Below are positions 38,092 through 47,254 of a stretch of DNA of 64,000 bases, piece by piece. Source of the DNA: Leclercia adecarboxylata (GTDB lineage: Bacteria > Pseudomonadota > Gammaproteobacteria > Enterobacterales > Enterobacteriaceae); contig NZ_CP035382.1 of NCBI RefSeq assembly GCF_006874705.1, positions 806,001 to 870,000 on the forward strand. The letters are read 5' to 3'. A program made the position numbers and the translations under genes. Position 1 is the stretch's first letter, and each line of letters starts with the position of its first letter. The notes under the pieces are model-generated. The model saw only the letters and a program-made list of their open reading frames with translations. It searched no databases and was not told the origin of the DNA.

Positions 38092-39087
38092 ATGCGACAT
38101 AGCGTAATTTTTGCCACAGCGTTTGCCACCCTTGCCTCCACCAGCGCATTTGCTGCCGATCTGCCGGGCAAAGGCATTACCGTGCAACCGGTACAGAGCA
38201 CCATCTCCGAAGAGTCGTTCCAGACCGGGCTGGTCAGCCGGGCGCTGGAAAAGCTGGGGTATACCGTCAGTAAGCCCAGCGAAGTGGATTACAACGTGGG
38301 CTATACCTCTATTGCCTCCGGCGATGCCACCTTTACGGCCGTAAACTGGCAGCCGCTGCATGACGACATGTACAGCGCGGCGGGCGGCGACAAGAAGTTC
38401 TACCGCGAAGGCACCTTTGTCTCGGGCGCGGCGCAGGGTTATCTGATCGACAAGAAAACTGCCGACCAGTACCACATCACCAATATCGAACAGCTGAAGG
38501 ATCCGAAGATCGCCAAACTGTTTGATACCAACGGTGACGGCAAAGCCGACATGATGGGCTGCTCCCCGGGCTGGGGCTGCGAAGCGGTGATTAACCACCA
38601 GAACAAAGCCTTCGATCTGGCGAAAACCGTGGACGTCAGCCACGGCAACTACTCCGCAATGATGGCCGACACCATCGCCCGCTTTAAGGAAGGCAAGCCG
38701 GTTATCTATTACACCTGGACGCCGTACTGGGTGAGCGACGTGCTGAAGCCGGGTAAAGATGTGGTCTGGTTGCAGGTGCCGTTCTCCTCCCTGCCGGGCG
38801 AGCAGAAGGATATCGACACCAAGCTGCCGAACGGCATGAACTATGGCTTCCCGGTGAACACCATGCACATCGTCGCCAACAAAGCCTGGGCTGAGAAAAA
38901 CCCGGCGGCGGCGAAGCTGTTCTCGGTAATGAAGCTCCCGCTGGCGGATATCAACGCCCAGAACGCGATGATGCACGCGGGCAAATCCTCTGAAGCCGAT
39001 GTCCAGGGTCACGTTGACGGCTGGATCAAAGCCCACCAGCAGCAGTTTGATGCGTGGGTGAATGAGGCGCTGGCCGCGCAGAAGTAA
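38092..39087 (+). CDS. proX: Periplasmic glycine betaine-binding protein ProX
   Basis: A 331-residue secreted binding protein with a Sec signal peptide (about residues 1-21, cleavage after AFA). The ligand box residues expected from E. coli ProX are carried by W-rich segments such as [20 protein letters not shown] and TWTPYWVSD. Last gene of proU. Confidence 0.97.
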   Translation: MRHSVIFATAFATLASTSAFAADLPGKGITVQPVQSTISEESFQTGLVSRALEKLGYTVSKPSEVDYNVGYTSIASGDATFTAVNWQPLHDDMYSAAGGDKKFYREGTFVSGAAQGYLIDKKTADQYHITNIEQLKDPKIAKLFDTNGDGKADMMGCSPGWGCEAVINHQNKAFDLAKTVDVSHGNYSAMMADTIARFKEGKPVIYYTWTPYWVSDVLKPGKDVVWLQVPFSSLPGEQKDIDTKLPNGMNYGFPVNTMHIVANKAWAEKNPAAAKLFSVMKLPLADINAQNAMMHAGKSSEADVQGHVDGWIKAHQQQFDAWVNEALAAQK

Positions 39088-39186
39088 GAGCACGCAGTGC
39101 CCCCTCATCCCAGCCGGGGTGAGGGGCCTGGATCGCACGATCCATCACTCAACATCTCCCCGCCTCCCTTATTCATCCGTTATTAT

Positions 39187-39229
39187 GGTTTTTGAAAAAA
39201 TAATCACTCAACTAATGATTTCAAAAACC
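39187..39229 (+). promoter_or_regulatory. Long inverted repeat overlapping the ygaY start region
   Basis: GGTTTTTGAAA (39187-39197) and TTTCAAAAACC (39219-39229) form a perfect 11-bp inverted repeat with a 21-nt centre, ending two bases before the ygaY ATG. It may be an operator or an mRNA hairpin hiding the ribosome site; no Shine-Dalgarno is obvious. Confidence 0.55.
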
Positions 39230-39231
39230 TG

Positions 39232-40416
39232 ATGACAAAATCTAATCAAGGGCTTAGCCCCGCACTTATTCTGCTGATGTCAGTGGCAACCGGTCTGGCG
39301 GTCGCCAGTAACTATTACGCCCAGCCGCTGCTGGAAACCATCGCCCGCAATTTTTCGCTCTCGGCCAGCTCGGCCGGTTTTATCGTCACCGCCGCCCAAC
39401 TGGGGTACGCCGTGGGTCTGCTGTTCCTCGTGCCGCTGGGAGATATGTTTGAACGTCGGGCGATGATTGTCTCCATGACCCTGCTGGCCGCCGGAGGGAT
39501 GCTGATCACCGCCTCCAGCCAGTCGCTGGCAATGATGATCCTCGGCACCGCCCTGACGGGCCTGTTCTCGGTAGTGGCCCAGATTCTGGTCCCGCTCGCC
39601 GCCACCCTCGCCTCGCCGGAAAAACGCGGTAAGGTGGTGGGGACCATTATGAGCGGCCTGCTGCTGGGGATTTTGCTGGCGCGCACCGTCGCGGGCCTGC
39701 TGGCGGGTATCGGCGGCTGGCGCACCGTGTACTGGGTGGCGTCGGTGCTGATGGTGGTAATGGCTCTCGCCCTGTGGCGCGGCCTGCCGAAGGTGAAGTC
39801 AGAAACCCATCTCAACTACCCTCAGCTGCTGGGGTCCGTTTTCAGCCTGTTCACGCACGATAAACTGCTGCGTACCCGGGCGCTGCTGGGCTGTTTCACC
39901 TTTGCTAACTTCAGCATCCTCTGGACCTCAATGGCCTTCCTGCTGGCCTCCCCGCCGTTTAACTATTCTGAGGGGATGATCGGCCTGTTCGGCCTGGCCG
40001 GTGCCGCAGGCGCGCTGGGCGCACGACCTGCGGGTGGCCTGGCGGATAAGGGTAAATCGCATCTCACCACCACCGTCGGGCTGGTGATGCTCCTGCTCTC
40101 CTGGGCAGCGATCTGGTACGGGCATGTCTCGGTGCTGGCGCTGATTGTCGGCATTCTGGTGCTCGACCTTACCGTGCAGGGGGTGCATATCACCAATCAG
40201 ACCGTGATCTACCGCGTTAAGCCGGACGCCCGTAACCGTCTGACGGCCGGGTACATGACCAGCTACTTTATCGGCGGTGCCGTCGGGTCACTGATCTCGG
40301 CGTTCGCGTGGCAGCATGCCGGCTGGGCAGGCGTGTGTGCGGTTGGGGCGGTGATGGCGCTGGTTAACCTGCTGGTCTGGTGGCGCGGCTACCATCGCCA
40401 GGAGGCAATTCAATAA
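39232..40416 (+). CDS. ygaY: MFS transporter YgaY (intact)
   Basis: A 394-residue major facilitator with 12 hydrophobic segments. The loop 2-3 motif is PLGDMFERRAMI and the family start reads SVATGLAVASNYYAQPLL. The orthologue in E. coli K-12 is a pseudogene; here the frame is complete. It is most like arabinose/sugar-efflux or DHA1 proteins, substrate unknown. ygaZH, which follow it in E. coli, are missing before emrR. Confidence 0.9.
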   Translation: MTKSNQGLSPALILLMSVATGLAVASNYYAQPLLETIARNFSLSASSAGFIVTAAQLGYAVGLLFLVPLGDMFERRAMIVSMTLLAAGGMLITASSQSLAMMILGTALTGLFSVVAQILVPLAATLASPEKRGKVVGTIMSGLLLGILLARTVAGLLAGIGGWRTVYWVASVLMVVMALALWRGLPKVKSETHLNYPQLLGSVFSLFTHDKLLRTRALLGCFTFANFSILWTSMAFLLASPPFNYSEGMIGLFGLAGAAGALGARPAGGLADKGKSHLTTTVGLVMLLLSWAAIWYGHVSVLALIVGILVLDLTVQGVHITNQTVIYRVKPDARNRLTAGYMTSYFIGGAVGSLISAFAWQHAGWAGVCAVGAVMALVNLLVWWRGYHRQEAIQ

Positions 40417-40431
40417 GGTTTACATAAGTTT

Positions 40432-40459
40432 GGGGCTCCTCAGGGTGTTAAGGAGCCCC
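40432..40459 (+). terminator. Hairpin after ygaY
   Basis: Perfect 9-bp arms GGGGCTCCT (40432-40440) and AGGAGCCCC (40451-40459) lie 15 nt after the ygaY stop. A good T-run is missing, so termination efficiency is uncertain. Confidence 0.55.
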
Positions 40460-40727
40460 TCAGTCTGTTATGGTGGCGTAATCATTTATTCCGGAAATTT
40501 TTATGTGGGTAATATATTAGAATACCGCATGAATAGCTTACGCCCGAAGACCCATCCCCGTTTTGCCAGTGCCATCCCCTCTTTTCTGTGCTTACCGGGT
40601 CACGGATCTACCCGGCTCTTGATGACGGTGAAATTTGTCTAATGGATTTTAGCCGCACAAATAATTCATTTACATTATTTGTCACTGTCGTTACTATATC
40701 GGCTGTAATTAATGAGGTTATGCCCAA
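40460..40727. other. emrR upstream region
   Basis: The non-coding remainder of the 311-bp gap before emrR. It holds the emrRAB promoter near its right end; the left half shows nothing else. ygaZH would be expected around here in E. coli. Confidence 0.4.
40669..40697 (+). promoter_or_regulatory. emrRAB promoter
   Basis: TTTACA (40669-40674) and TACTAT (40692-40697) are 17 bp apart. The downstream sequence (ATCGGCTGTAATTAATGAGG) is the same as in E. coli, where EmrR binds here and represses its own operon. Confidence 0.8.
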
Positions 40728-41258
40728 ATGGATAGTTCGTTTACGCCCATTGAACAAATGCTTAAATTTCGCGCCAGTCGCTATGCAGATTTCCCGTATC
40801 AGGAGATCCTGCTGACCCGTCTCTGCATGCATATGCAGGGCAAGCTGCTGGAAAATCGCAATAAAATGCTGAAAGCTCAAGGGATTAACGAGACGTTATT
40901 TATGGCGTTGATTACGCTGGAGTCTCAGGAGAATCACAGCATCCAGCCTTCCGAGCTGAGCTGCGCCCTGGGTTCGTCTCGTACCAATGCAACCCGTATT
41001 GCCGATGAGCTGGAAAAACGCGGCTGGATCGAACGCCGTGAAAGCGACAACGACCGCCGTTGTCTGCATCTGCAACTGACCGAGAAAGGTCACGAATTCC
41101 TGCGCGAGGTGCTTCCACCTCAGCACAACTGTCTGCATCAACTCTGGTCGTCTTTAAGCGGTACCGAGAAAGAGCAGCTCGAGCATATCACCCGCAAGCT
41201 TCTCACCCGTCTGGACCAGATGGATGAAGACGGCGCTGTTCTTGAGGCGCTGCGCTAA
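40728..41258 (+). CDS. emrR: MarR-family repressor EmrR (MprA)
   Basis: A 176-residue winged-helix repressor, the length of E. coli MprA. The helix-turn-helix and wing read [35 protein letters not shown]. It represses emrRAB and is released by uncouplers and other hydrophobic compounds. A terminator-like hairpin separates it from emrA. Confidence 0.97.
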   Translation: MDSSFTPIEQMLKFRASRYADFPYQEILLTRLCMHMQGKLLENRNKMLKAQGINETLFMALITLESQENHSIQPSELSCALGSSRTNATRIADELEKRGWIERRESDNDRRCLHLQLTEKGHEFLREVLPPQHNCLHQLWSSLSGTEKEQLEHITRKLLTRLDQMDEDGAVLEALR

Positions 41259-41303
41259 CGCGACGACACGCTCCAAAAATCCAGATTCATAAGAAAACCG
41301 ACA

Positions 41304-41331
41304 GGCCAGCACATCATAGTGCTGGCCTTTC
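41304..41331 (+). terminator. Terminator/attenuator between emrR and emrA
   Basis: GGCCAGCAC (41304-41312) and GTGCTGGCC (41319-41327) form a 9-bp stem with a 6-nt loop followed by TTTCT. It probably lowers read-through into emrAB. Confidence 0.7.
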
Positions 41332-41383
41332 TGATAACAGGTCGGCTCAGCCGATGTGAAATAATAAGATCGTGGAGAAAATC

Positions 41384-42559
41384 ATGAGCGCAAATGCGGA
41401 GAACACAACCCCGCAGCAACCGGTCAACAACAAGAAAGGCAAACGCAAGCGCGCCCTTCTGCTGCTGACCTTGCTCTTTATTATCATTGCCGTGGCATAT
41501 GGGATCTATTGGTTTTTAGTACTGCGTCATAGTGAAGAGACGGATGATGCGTACGTGGCAGGGAACCAGGTTCAGATTATGGCGCAGGTGTCGGGCAGCG
41601 TGACGAAAGTCTGGGCTGACAATACCGACTTTGTGCAAAAAGGCGACGTGCTGGTGACGCTGGATCCGACCGATGCCCAGCAGGCGTTTGAAAAAGCGCA
41701 GACCGGGCTGGCCTCGAGCGTACGTCAGACCCGCCAGCAGATGATCAACAGCAAGCAGCTGCAGGCCAACATCACCGTGCAGAAGACCGCCCTCGCCCAG
41801 GCGCAGAGCGACTTTAATCGCCGCGTTCCGCTCGGCACCGCCAATCTGATTGGCCGTGAAGAGCTGCAACATGCCCGCGATGCGGTGGCCAGCGCGCAGG
41901 CCCAACTTGATGTCGCCATCCAGCAGTACAACGCCAACCAGGCGGTGGTGCTGGACACGACCCTCGATCAACAACCTGCGGTGAAACAGGCGGCGACCGA
42001 AGTACGCAACGCCTGGCTGGCCCTGGAGCGAACCAAAATTGTCAGCCCGATGACCGGTTACGTATCCCGTCGCTCGGTGCAGCCTGGCGCGCAGATTAGC
42101 TCCTCAACCCCGCTGATGGCGGTGGTGCCAGCAACTAACCTGTGGGTGGATGCTAACTTCAAAGAGACGCAGCTGGCGCATATGCGTATCGGCCAGAGCG
42201 CGACGGTGGTCAGTGATATCTACGGCGACGAGGTGAAATACACCGGTAAAGTTGTCGGCCTGGATATGGGTACCGGTAGCGCCTTCTCCCTGCTGCCTGC
42301 CCAGAACGCCACCGGGAACTGGATCAAAGTGGTTCAGCGTCTGCCGGTGCGTATTGAGCTGGATGAGAAACAGCTGGCGGACCATCCGCTGCGTATTGGC
42401 CTCTCCACGCTGGTGACGGTCGATACCTCCAACCGCGACGGTCAGATGCTGGCAAACCAGGCGCGTTCTAACCCGGCCTACGAAAGTAATGCCCGCGAGA
42501 TCAGCCTTGAGCCGGTGAATAAGCTGATCGATGAGATCGTGAAGGCAAACGCCGGTTAA
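41384..42559 (+). CDS. emrA: Multidrug efflux membrane-fusion protein EmrA
   Basis: A 391-residue adaptor protein. One N-terminal membrane helix (about 26-46) precedes the lipoyl/hairpin/beta-barrel layout: EETDDAYVAGNQVQIMAQVSGSV and SPMTGYVSRRSVQPGAQ. It joins EmrB to TolC. ATG 41384 fits the family N-terminus (MSANAE) and has GGAGA upstream; four residues of the longer frame are not needed. Confidence 0.97.
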   Translation: MSANAENTTPQQPVNNKKGKRKRALLLLTLLFIIIAVAYGIYWFLVLRHSEETDDAYVAGNQVQIMAQVSGSVTKVWADNTDFVQKGDVLVTLDPTDAQQAFEKAQTGLASSVRQTRQQMINSKQLQANITVQKTALAQAQSDFNRRVPLGTANLIGREELQHARDAVASAQAQLDVAIQQYNANQAVVLDTTLDQQPAVKQAATEVRNAWLALERTKIVSPMTGYVSRRSVQPGAQISSSTPLMAVVPATNLWVDANFKETQLAHMRIGQSATVVSDIYGDEVKYTGKVVGLDMGTGSAFSLLPAQNATGNWIKVVQRLPVRIELDEKQLADHPLRIGLSTLVTVDTSNRDGQMLANQARSNPAYESNAREISLEPVNKLIDEIVKANAG

Positions 42560-42575
42560 TCCGAAGGTGAGCGTT

Positions 42576-44123
42576 ATGCAGCAGCAAAAACCGCAAAAAC
42601 CGTTGGAAGGCGCGCAGCTGGTCATCATGACCATTGCGCTGTCGCTGGCGACATTCATGCAGGTGCTGGACTCCACCATCGCGAACGTGGCGATCCCGAC
42701 CATCGCCGGGAACCTTGGCTCATCCCTGAGCCAGGGGACATGGGTGATCACCTCGTTCGGGGTGGCGAATGCCATCTCCATCCCGATTACCGGCTGGCTG
42801 GCAAAGCGCGTCGGGGAAGTAAAACTCTTCCTCTGGTCGACCATCGCCTTTGTTATTGCCTCCTGGGCGTGCGGGATGTCCAGCAGCCTGACCATGCTGA
42901 TCTTCTTCCGCGTGATCCAGGGGATTGTCGCCGGACCGCTGATCCCGCTGTCGCAAAGTCTGCTCCTCAACAACTACCCGCCGGCCAAACGCTCCATCGC
43001 GCTGGCGCTGTGGTCGATGACGGTGATCGTCGCACCGATCTGCGGCCCGATTCTGGGCGGCTATATCAGCGATAACTACCACTGGGGCTGGATCTTCTTT
43101 ATCAACGTGCCGATTGGCGCGGTGGTGGTATTGCTGACCCTGCAGTCGCTGCGCGGTCGCGAAACCCGCACCGAACAACGGCGTATTGATGGCGTGGGGC
43201 TGGCGCTGCTGGTGCTGGGCATCGGCAGCCTGCAGATCATGCTCGACCGCGGGAAAGAGCTGGACTGGTTCGCCTCGCAGGAGATCATCGTCCTGACGGT
43301 CGTGGCGGTGGTGGCGCTAAGCTTCCTGATTGTCTGGGAGCTGACGGATGACAACCCGATAGTCGATTTATCGCTGTTTAAGTCGCGCAACTTCACCATA
43401 GGCTGTTTGTGTATCAGCCTTGCCTACATGCTCTACTTCGGCGCTATCGTTCTGCTGCCGCAGCTGTTGCAGGAGGTATATGGCTATACCGCCACCTGGG
43501 CGGGGCTGGCGTCAGCGCCGGTCGGGGTGATCCCGGTCCTGCTGTCGCCGATCATCGGCCGCTTTGCCCATAAGCTGGATATGCGTCGGCTGGTGACCTT
43601 CAGCTTCATTATGTATGCGGTGTGCTTCTACTGGCGCGCCTATACCTTTGAGCCGGGCATGGACTTTGGTGCCTCCGCGTGGCCGCAGTTCATTCAGGGC
43701 TTTGCGGTAGCCTGCTTCTTTATGCCACTGACCACCATCACCCTCTCCGGCCTGCCGCCGGAACGGATGGCGGCGGCCTCCAGTCTGTCGAACTTTATGC
43801 GTACCCTGGCGGGCTCCATCGGTACCTCGATGACCACCACCATGTGGACCAACCGCGAGTCACTGCACCATGCGCAGCTGACTGAATCGGTGAACGTGTT
43901 CAATCCGCAGGCGCAGGAGGTTTACAGCCAGCTGCAGGGGATGGGCATGACCGAGCAGCAGGCTTCGGGCTGGATAGCGCAGCAGATCACCGCGCAGGGG
44001 CTGATCATCTCGGCTAACGAGATTTTCTGGCTATCGGCGGGCGTGTTCATTGTGCTATTAGGGCTAATATGGTTCGCCAAACCGCCATTCGGCGCGGGCG
44101 GCGGAGGCGGTGGCGCGCACTAA
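42576..44123 (+). CDS. emrB: Multidrug efflux MFS transporter EmrB
   Basis: A 515-residue DHA2 major facilitator with 14 predicted membrane segments and motif C GPILGGYISDNYHWGWIFFIN. It exports hydrophobic toxins such as CCCP and nalidixic acid with EmrA-TolC (known in E. coli). The C-terminus ends in a Gly-rich tail (FGAGGGGGGAH). ATG 42576 was preferred to the GTG at 42567. Confidence 0.97.
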   Translation: MQQQKPQKPLEGAQLVIMTIALSLATFMQVLDSTIANVAIPTIAGNLGSSLSQGTWVITSFGVANAISIPITGWLAKRVGEVKLFLWSTIAFVIASWACGMSSSLTMLIFFRVIQGIVAGPLIPLSQSLLLNNYPPAKRSIALALWSMTVIVAPICGPILGGYISDNYHWGWIFFINVPIGAVVVLLTLQSLRGRETRTEQRRIDGVGLALLVLGIGSLQIMLDRGKELDWFASQEIIVLTVVAVVALSFLIVWELTDDNPIVDLSLFKSRNFTIGCLCISLAYMLYFGAIVLLPQLLQEVYGYTATWAGLASAPVGVIPVLLSPIIGRFAHKLDMRRLVTFSFIMYAVCFYWRAYTFEPGMDFGASAWPQFIQGFAVACFFMPLTTITLSGLPPERMAAASSLSNFMRTLAGSIGTSMTTTMWTNRESLHHAQLTESVNVFNPQAQEVYSQLQGMGMTEQQASGWIAQQITAQGLIISANEIFWLSAGVFIVLLGLIWFAKPPFGAGGGGGGAH

Positions 44124-44134
44124 CCGGCTGAAAA

Positions 44135-44168
44135 GAAAAACGGATCTGCATGCAGATCCGTTTTTTTA
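44135..44168. terminator. Bidirectional terminator between emrB and the coiled-coil gene
   Basis: Perfect 10-bp arms CGGATCTGCA (44141-44150) and TGCAGATCCG (44151-44160) are flanked by A-rich DNA on the left and seven T on the right, so it works for both convergent transcripts. Confidence 0.9.
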
Positions 44169-44183
44169 TGGGAGCGATTAAGC

Positions 44184-46889
44184 TTACTTAATGCCGATAA
44201 TTTTAATCGTAATGATCGAGACCGTGCCTGGCGGTACAAAACCGGGAACGCCCGCTTCACCGTAGGCCTGCTTCGCAGGAATATGCAGTTTTGCCTCCCC
44301 GCCCAGCCCGAGCTTTTTCACTACCGTCTGGAACAGCGGCGGTAAGTCTTTAACCCGGCTGGCGCGAACCTCTTTACTGGACATCACTTTTCCGGTGCCC
44401 AACACCTCATCAATTTCGGTAATGATCTCATTCTTGCCCGTAACCAGAGGTGCTTCACCCTGCTGAATCACCCGGTAGATGGCGCCATCCGGCAGTCGCT
44501 TGGCCCCCTTCTCATTCGCCGCCTTAGTCATGATCGCTTTACTCTGCTTTTCATTTTCGCTTTGCGTCGCGACAAACTGCTTTTTCTGTACCTGGTCCAG
44601 CGCGGCCAGCTCCTTCGAAAGCGCAGCGGGTGTCAGCTGGAGCTTATTGTTTACCTTATCGTCAAAGCCCTGCATAAAGGCGTTGAGATCGAGTTTTTTG
44701 TTCAGCCCGTCGAGCTTGCTCTTCTCACGCCCTGCCGCATCGCCATACCAGGTGCCAATGGCGTAGCTGGTCAGGGTATCTTTTGCTGCAGCTTTATCGA
44801 TCTTCATCCGCTGCTTATCCGCGCCCTCTTTTGCAGGTGCAGACTGGCTCTCTTTCAGCTTCTGGTTTTCGGCTGTCAGCGTTGCCAGAGAGGCGCTTTG
44901 CGTTTTCTGCTGCTCCTCAAGCGAGGCTTTTTGCGTCTGGAGCAGAGCCAGCTGCTTTTTCAGCTCCGCCGTCTCTTTCCCGGCGGTAGCCAGCTGGGTG
45001 ACCAGCGCACCGCTTTTGTCTTTCTCGCTGCCCACGTTATTTTTCTGAAGCGCCAACAGGGATTCCTGTGAAGCGATGACTTTTTTAGCGTCCTCCAGCT
45101 GGTTCTGGGCAATATCGACCTTGAACTTCTCGCTTTTAAGCTGTTTTTCCTGCTCGGCCATCCGGGTTTCCAGAGTGGCTTTTTGCAGGTTTAGCGCCGA
45201 CAGCTGGGATTTTAAGGCATCCACCTCTTTCACCGCGCCGCTGCTCTTGTCACTGCTGGTTTTGAGCGTGGCGAGCTGTGCGTCCAGCGCATTCTTTTGC
45301 GTTTGCAGATCGGCCAGGGCTTTGGTCAGGGTTGCGTTTTTCTCGCGGGTCTCTTTCAGCCCGGCCAGCTCTGTTTCCAGCGCCTTTTTCTGCGTCTGCA
45401 GGTCAGCCATCTCCTTCGCCAGCGCGGCGCTTTTCTCATTGGCCGCTTTCAGCGCGGCCAGCTGGGTATCCAGCGCTTTCTTCTGGGCCTGCAGATCGGT
45501 CAGCTCTTTAGTCAGAGCCGCGTTTTTCGCACTGGCTTCTTTCAGGGAGGCCAGCTGAGTATCCAGCGCTTTCTTCTGGGCCTGCAGGTCGGTCAGCTCC
45601 TGAAGCAGCTTCTCTTTGTCGCTTCCGGCGCTGCTCTTCTGCGCGGCCAGCTGGGACTCCTGCGAGGCGATGACTTTTTTGGCGTCTTCCAGCTGGTTCC
45701 TGGCAATCTCAGACTTTGTCTTTTCGCTGCTGAACACTTTTTCCTGTTCGGCCAGCCGGGTTTCCAGAGTGGCTTTTTGCAGGTTTAGCGCCGACAGCTG
45801 GGATTTTAAGGCATCGACCTCTTTCACCGCGCCGGTGCTCTTGTCACTGCTTGTTTTGAGCGTGGCGAGCTGTGCGTCCAGCGCATTCTTTTGCGTTTGC
45901 AGATCGGCCAGCGCTTTGGTCAGAGCCGCGTTTTTCGCACTGGCTTCTTTCAGGGAGGCCAGCTGAGTATCCAGCGCTTTCTTCTGCGTCTGCAGGTCGG
46001 TCAGCTCCTGAAGCAGCTTCTCTTTGTCGCTTCCGGCGCTGCTCTTCTGCGCGGCCAGCTGGGACTCCTGCAAGGCGATGACTTTTTTGGCGTCCTCAAG
46101 CTGGTTCTGGGCAACCTCAGACTTTGTCTTTTCGCTGCTGAACACTTTTTCCTGTTCGGCCAGCCGGGTTTCCAGGGTGGCTTTTTGCAGATTCAGCGCC
46201 GACAGCTGGGCTTTTAAGGCGTCGAGCTCTTTCGCCACGTCGATAGCCTGGGCGTTGTTCGCCTTGAGAGCGCTCAACTGCGTATCCAGCGCATTTTTCT
46301 GTACCTGCAGCTCGCTCAGGGCTTTAGTCAGTTCGGCGCGTTGTACGTTGGCGTTACGCAGTTGCTCTGCCAGTTCGGCATATTTTTGTTGATCGACGCC
46401 AGCTGGCTTCGGCAACGTCGCGATAAGGCTTTCGACGGCAAGTTTTTGTGCACTGCCTTCCGGCTGTGATTTAAGTCGGGCGATTGCCTGCTCCTTTTCC
46501 GCGACGCGCTCCTTCTCGTGGGCAACAGCCTGTTCCAGTAACGACTTTTCGCTTTCTACCGCGCTCAGCTGTTTATCTAATCCGGTGATGGTGGCATTAG
46601 CCTGGCGAAGCGCCTCGGTGAGGCGGGAAAGTTTGGCCTGGTCTACTGCAATGGCTTTGTCTTTTTTATCGGGCACGGCACGCGCCGACGGGCGGGCTGG
46701 CTCTGCTTTCGGCGGCGCCGCGTCCGGGGGATTCGTGTTGGCTTCTGAGGCAATGAAAGGATTGGTTGAACCGTTGCCGATAATTTTTTCGTTATTTAAA
46801 CGTTCCAACAAATCCGTTCCGGCTGAAAATGCTTTTCCACCCGATAATAACAATCCGCAGTACAATGCTGCGCTAAAGTATTTATTCAT
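44184..46889 (-). CDS. Exported repeat coiled-coil protein with degenerate Mip/FkpA-type C-terminus
   Basis: A 901-residue protein. Signal peptide (~1-23, cleavage near AFSA), Pro/Ala-rich linker (~50-75), about 600 residues of coiled coil (~80-700) built of near-identical modules, then a C-terminal part like FkpA/Mip: FKBP_N dimerisation (SYAIGTWYGDAAGR, ~720-800) and an FKBP-like end (AYGEAGVPGFVPPGT). The usual catalytic FDxS stretch of FKBP is replaced by GKVMSSKEVRAS, and the Trp of the active pocket by Phe, so isomerase activity is doubtful. It starts 4 nt inside the upstream lipoprotein gene. It is inserted between emrB and luxS and is not in K-12. Function unknown. Confidence 0.85.
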   Translation of the reverse strand: MNKYFSAALYCGLLLSGGKAFSAGTDLLERLNNEKIIGNGSTNPFIASEANTNPPDAAPPKAEPARPSARAVPDKKDKAIAVDQAKLSRLTEALRQANATITGLDKQLSAVESEKSLLEQAVAHEKERVAEKEQAIARLKSQPEGSAQKLAVESLIATLPKPAGVDQQKYAELAEQLRNANVQRAELTKALSELQVQKNALDTQLSALKANNAQAIDVAKELDALKAQLSALNLQKATLETRLAEQEKVFSSEKTKSEVAQNQLEDAKKVIALQESQLAAQKSSAGSDKEKLLQELTDLQTQKKALDTQLASLKEASAKNAALTKALADLQTQKNALDAQLATLKTSSDKSTGAVKEVDALKSQLSALNLQKATLETRLAEQEKVFSSEKTKSEIARNQLEDAKKVIASQESQLAAQKSSAGSDKEKLLQELTDLQAQKKALDTQLASLKEASAKNAALTKELTDLQAQKKALDTQLAALKAANEKSAALAKEMADLQTQKKALETELAGLKETREKNATLTKALADLQTQKNALDAQLATLKTSSDKSSGAVKEVDALKSQLSALNLQKATLETRMAEQEKQLKSEKFKVDIAQNQLEDAKKVIASQESLLALQKNNVGSEKDKSGALVTQLATAGKETAELKKQLALLQTQKASLEEQQKTQSASLATLTAENQKLKESQSAPAKEGADKQRMKIDKAAAKDTLTSYAIGTWYGDAAGREKSKLDGLNKKLDLNAFMQGFDDKVNNKLQLTPAALSKELAALDQVQKKQFVATQSENEKQSKAIMTKAANEKGAKRLPDGAIYRVIQQGEAPLVTGKNEIITEIDEVLGTGKVMSSKEVRASRVKDLPPLFQTVVKKLGLGGEAKLHIPAKQAYGEAGVPGFVPPGTVSIITIKIIGIK
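45150..46240 (-). repeat. In-frame coding repeats, 408-bp (136-aa) unit built from 31-aa modules
   Basis: The block around GTTTCCAG (start of a conserved module) recurs at 45167, 45761 and 46169, that is at distances of 594 and 408 bp. The 408-bp unit encodes 136 residues; the larger interval equals 408 plus 186 bp, two extra 31-residue modules of the form ALTKxLxDLQxQKxALDxQL. Long stretches are identical at the DNA level, so the array is recent and can change length by recombination. Confidence 0.88.
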
Positions 46890-47254
46890 AACTTATTCAT
46901 TTCATTGGCACGGTTCATCATGTTGGTATAAACCGTATTACGAATCCTTACGCATACCAGCGACAGTTTTTTATTAATTTCGGTCAGCATAACTTCTGAA
47001 GCGTTATCATCAACCAGAGATTTATTCGATTCGTAAATTTTATAGTTTTTATTAATATTATCAAATTGCTTACGATAGGACTCATATGCCGCCGGATCGA
47101 GCTTTTGCAGCGCGGAGAACTCCTGGTAGCACTGCACCTCCTGCTTGCGCTCAGCGGGTGCTTTGGCGATAGGCGTTGTAACGGGTTTAGAGCTGCAGGC
47201 AGACAGGAGAAGAGCGGAAAAAAGAATCGCGGTGCCAGTCAAATAAACTTTCAT
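46886..47254 (-). CDS. Small lipoprotein coupled to the coiled-coil gene
   Basis: A 122-residue lipoprotein with lipobox LLLSAC (mature Cys followed by Ser-Ser, outer-membrane sorting expected). The mature part is charged and helical (KLDPAAYESYRKQFDNINKNYK) with two further cysteines (VQCYQEF, LVCVRI) that could pair. ATG 47254 with AGAGGG upstream is preferred; the longer frame lacks a signal. Its stop overlaps the start of the 901-aa gene (ATGA), so the two are translated together and probably act together. No family recognised. Confidence 0.82.
   Translation of the reverse strand: MKVYLTGTAILFSALLLSACSSKPVTTPIAKAPAERKQEVQCYQEFSALQKLDPAAYESYRKQFDNINKNYKIYESNKSLVDDNASEVMLTEINKKLSLVCVRIRNTVYTNMMNRANEMNKL

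Noticed and set aside
45150..46240. CRISPR or mobile repeat array
   Set aside because: The repeats are in frame, encode heptad-like sequence and keep reading frame throughout, so they are coding repeats.
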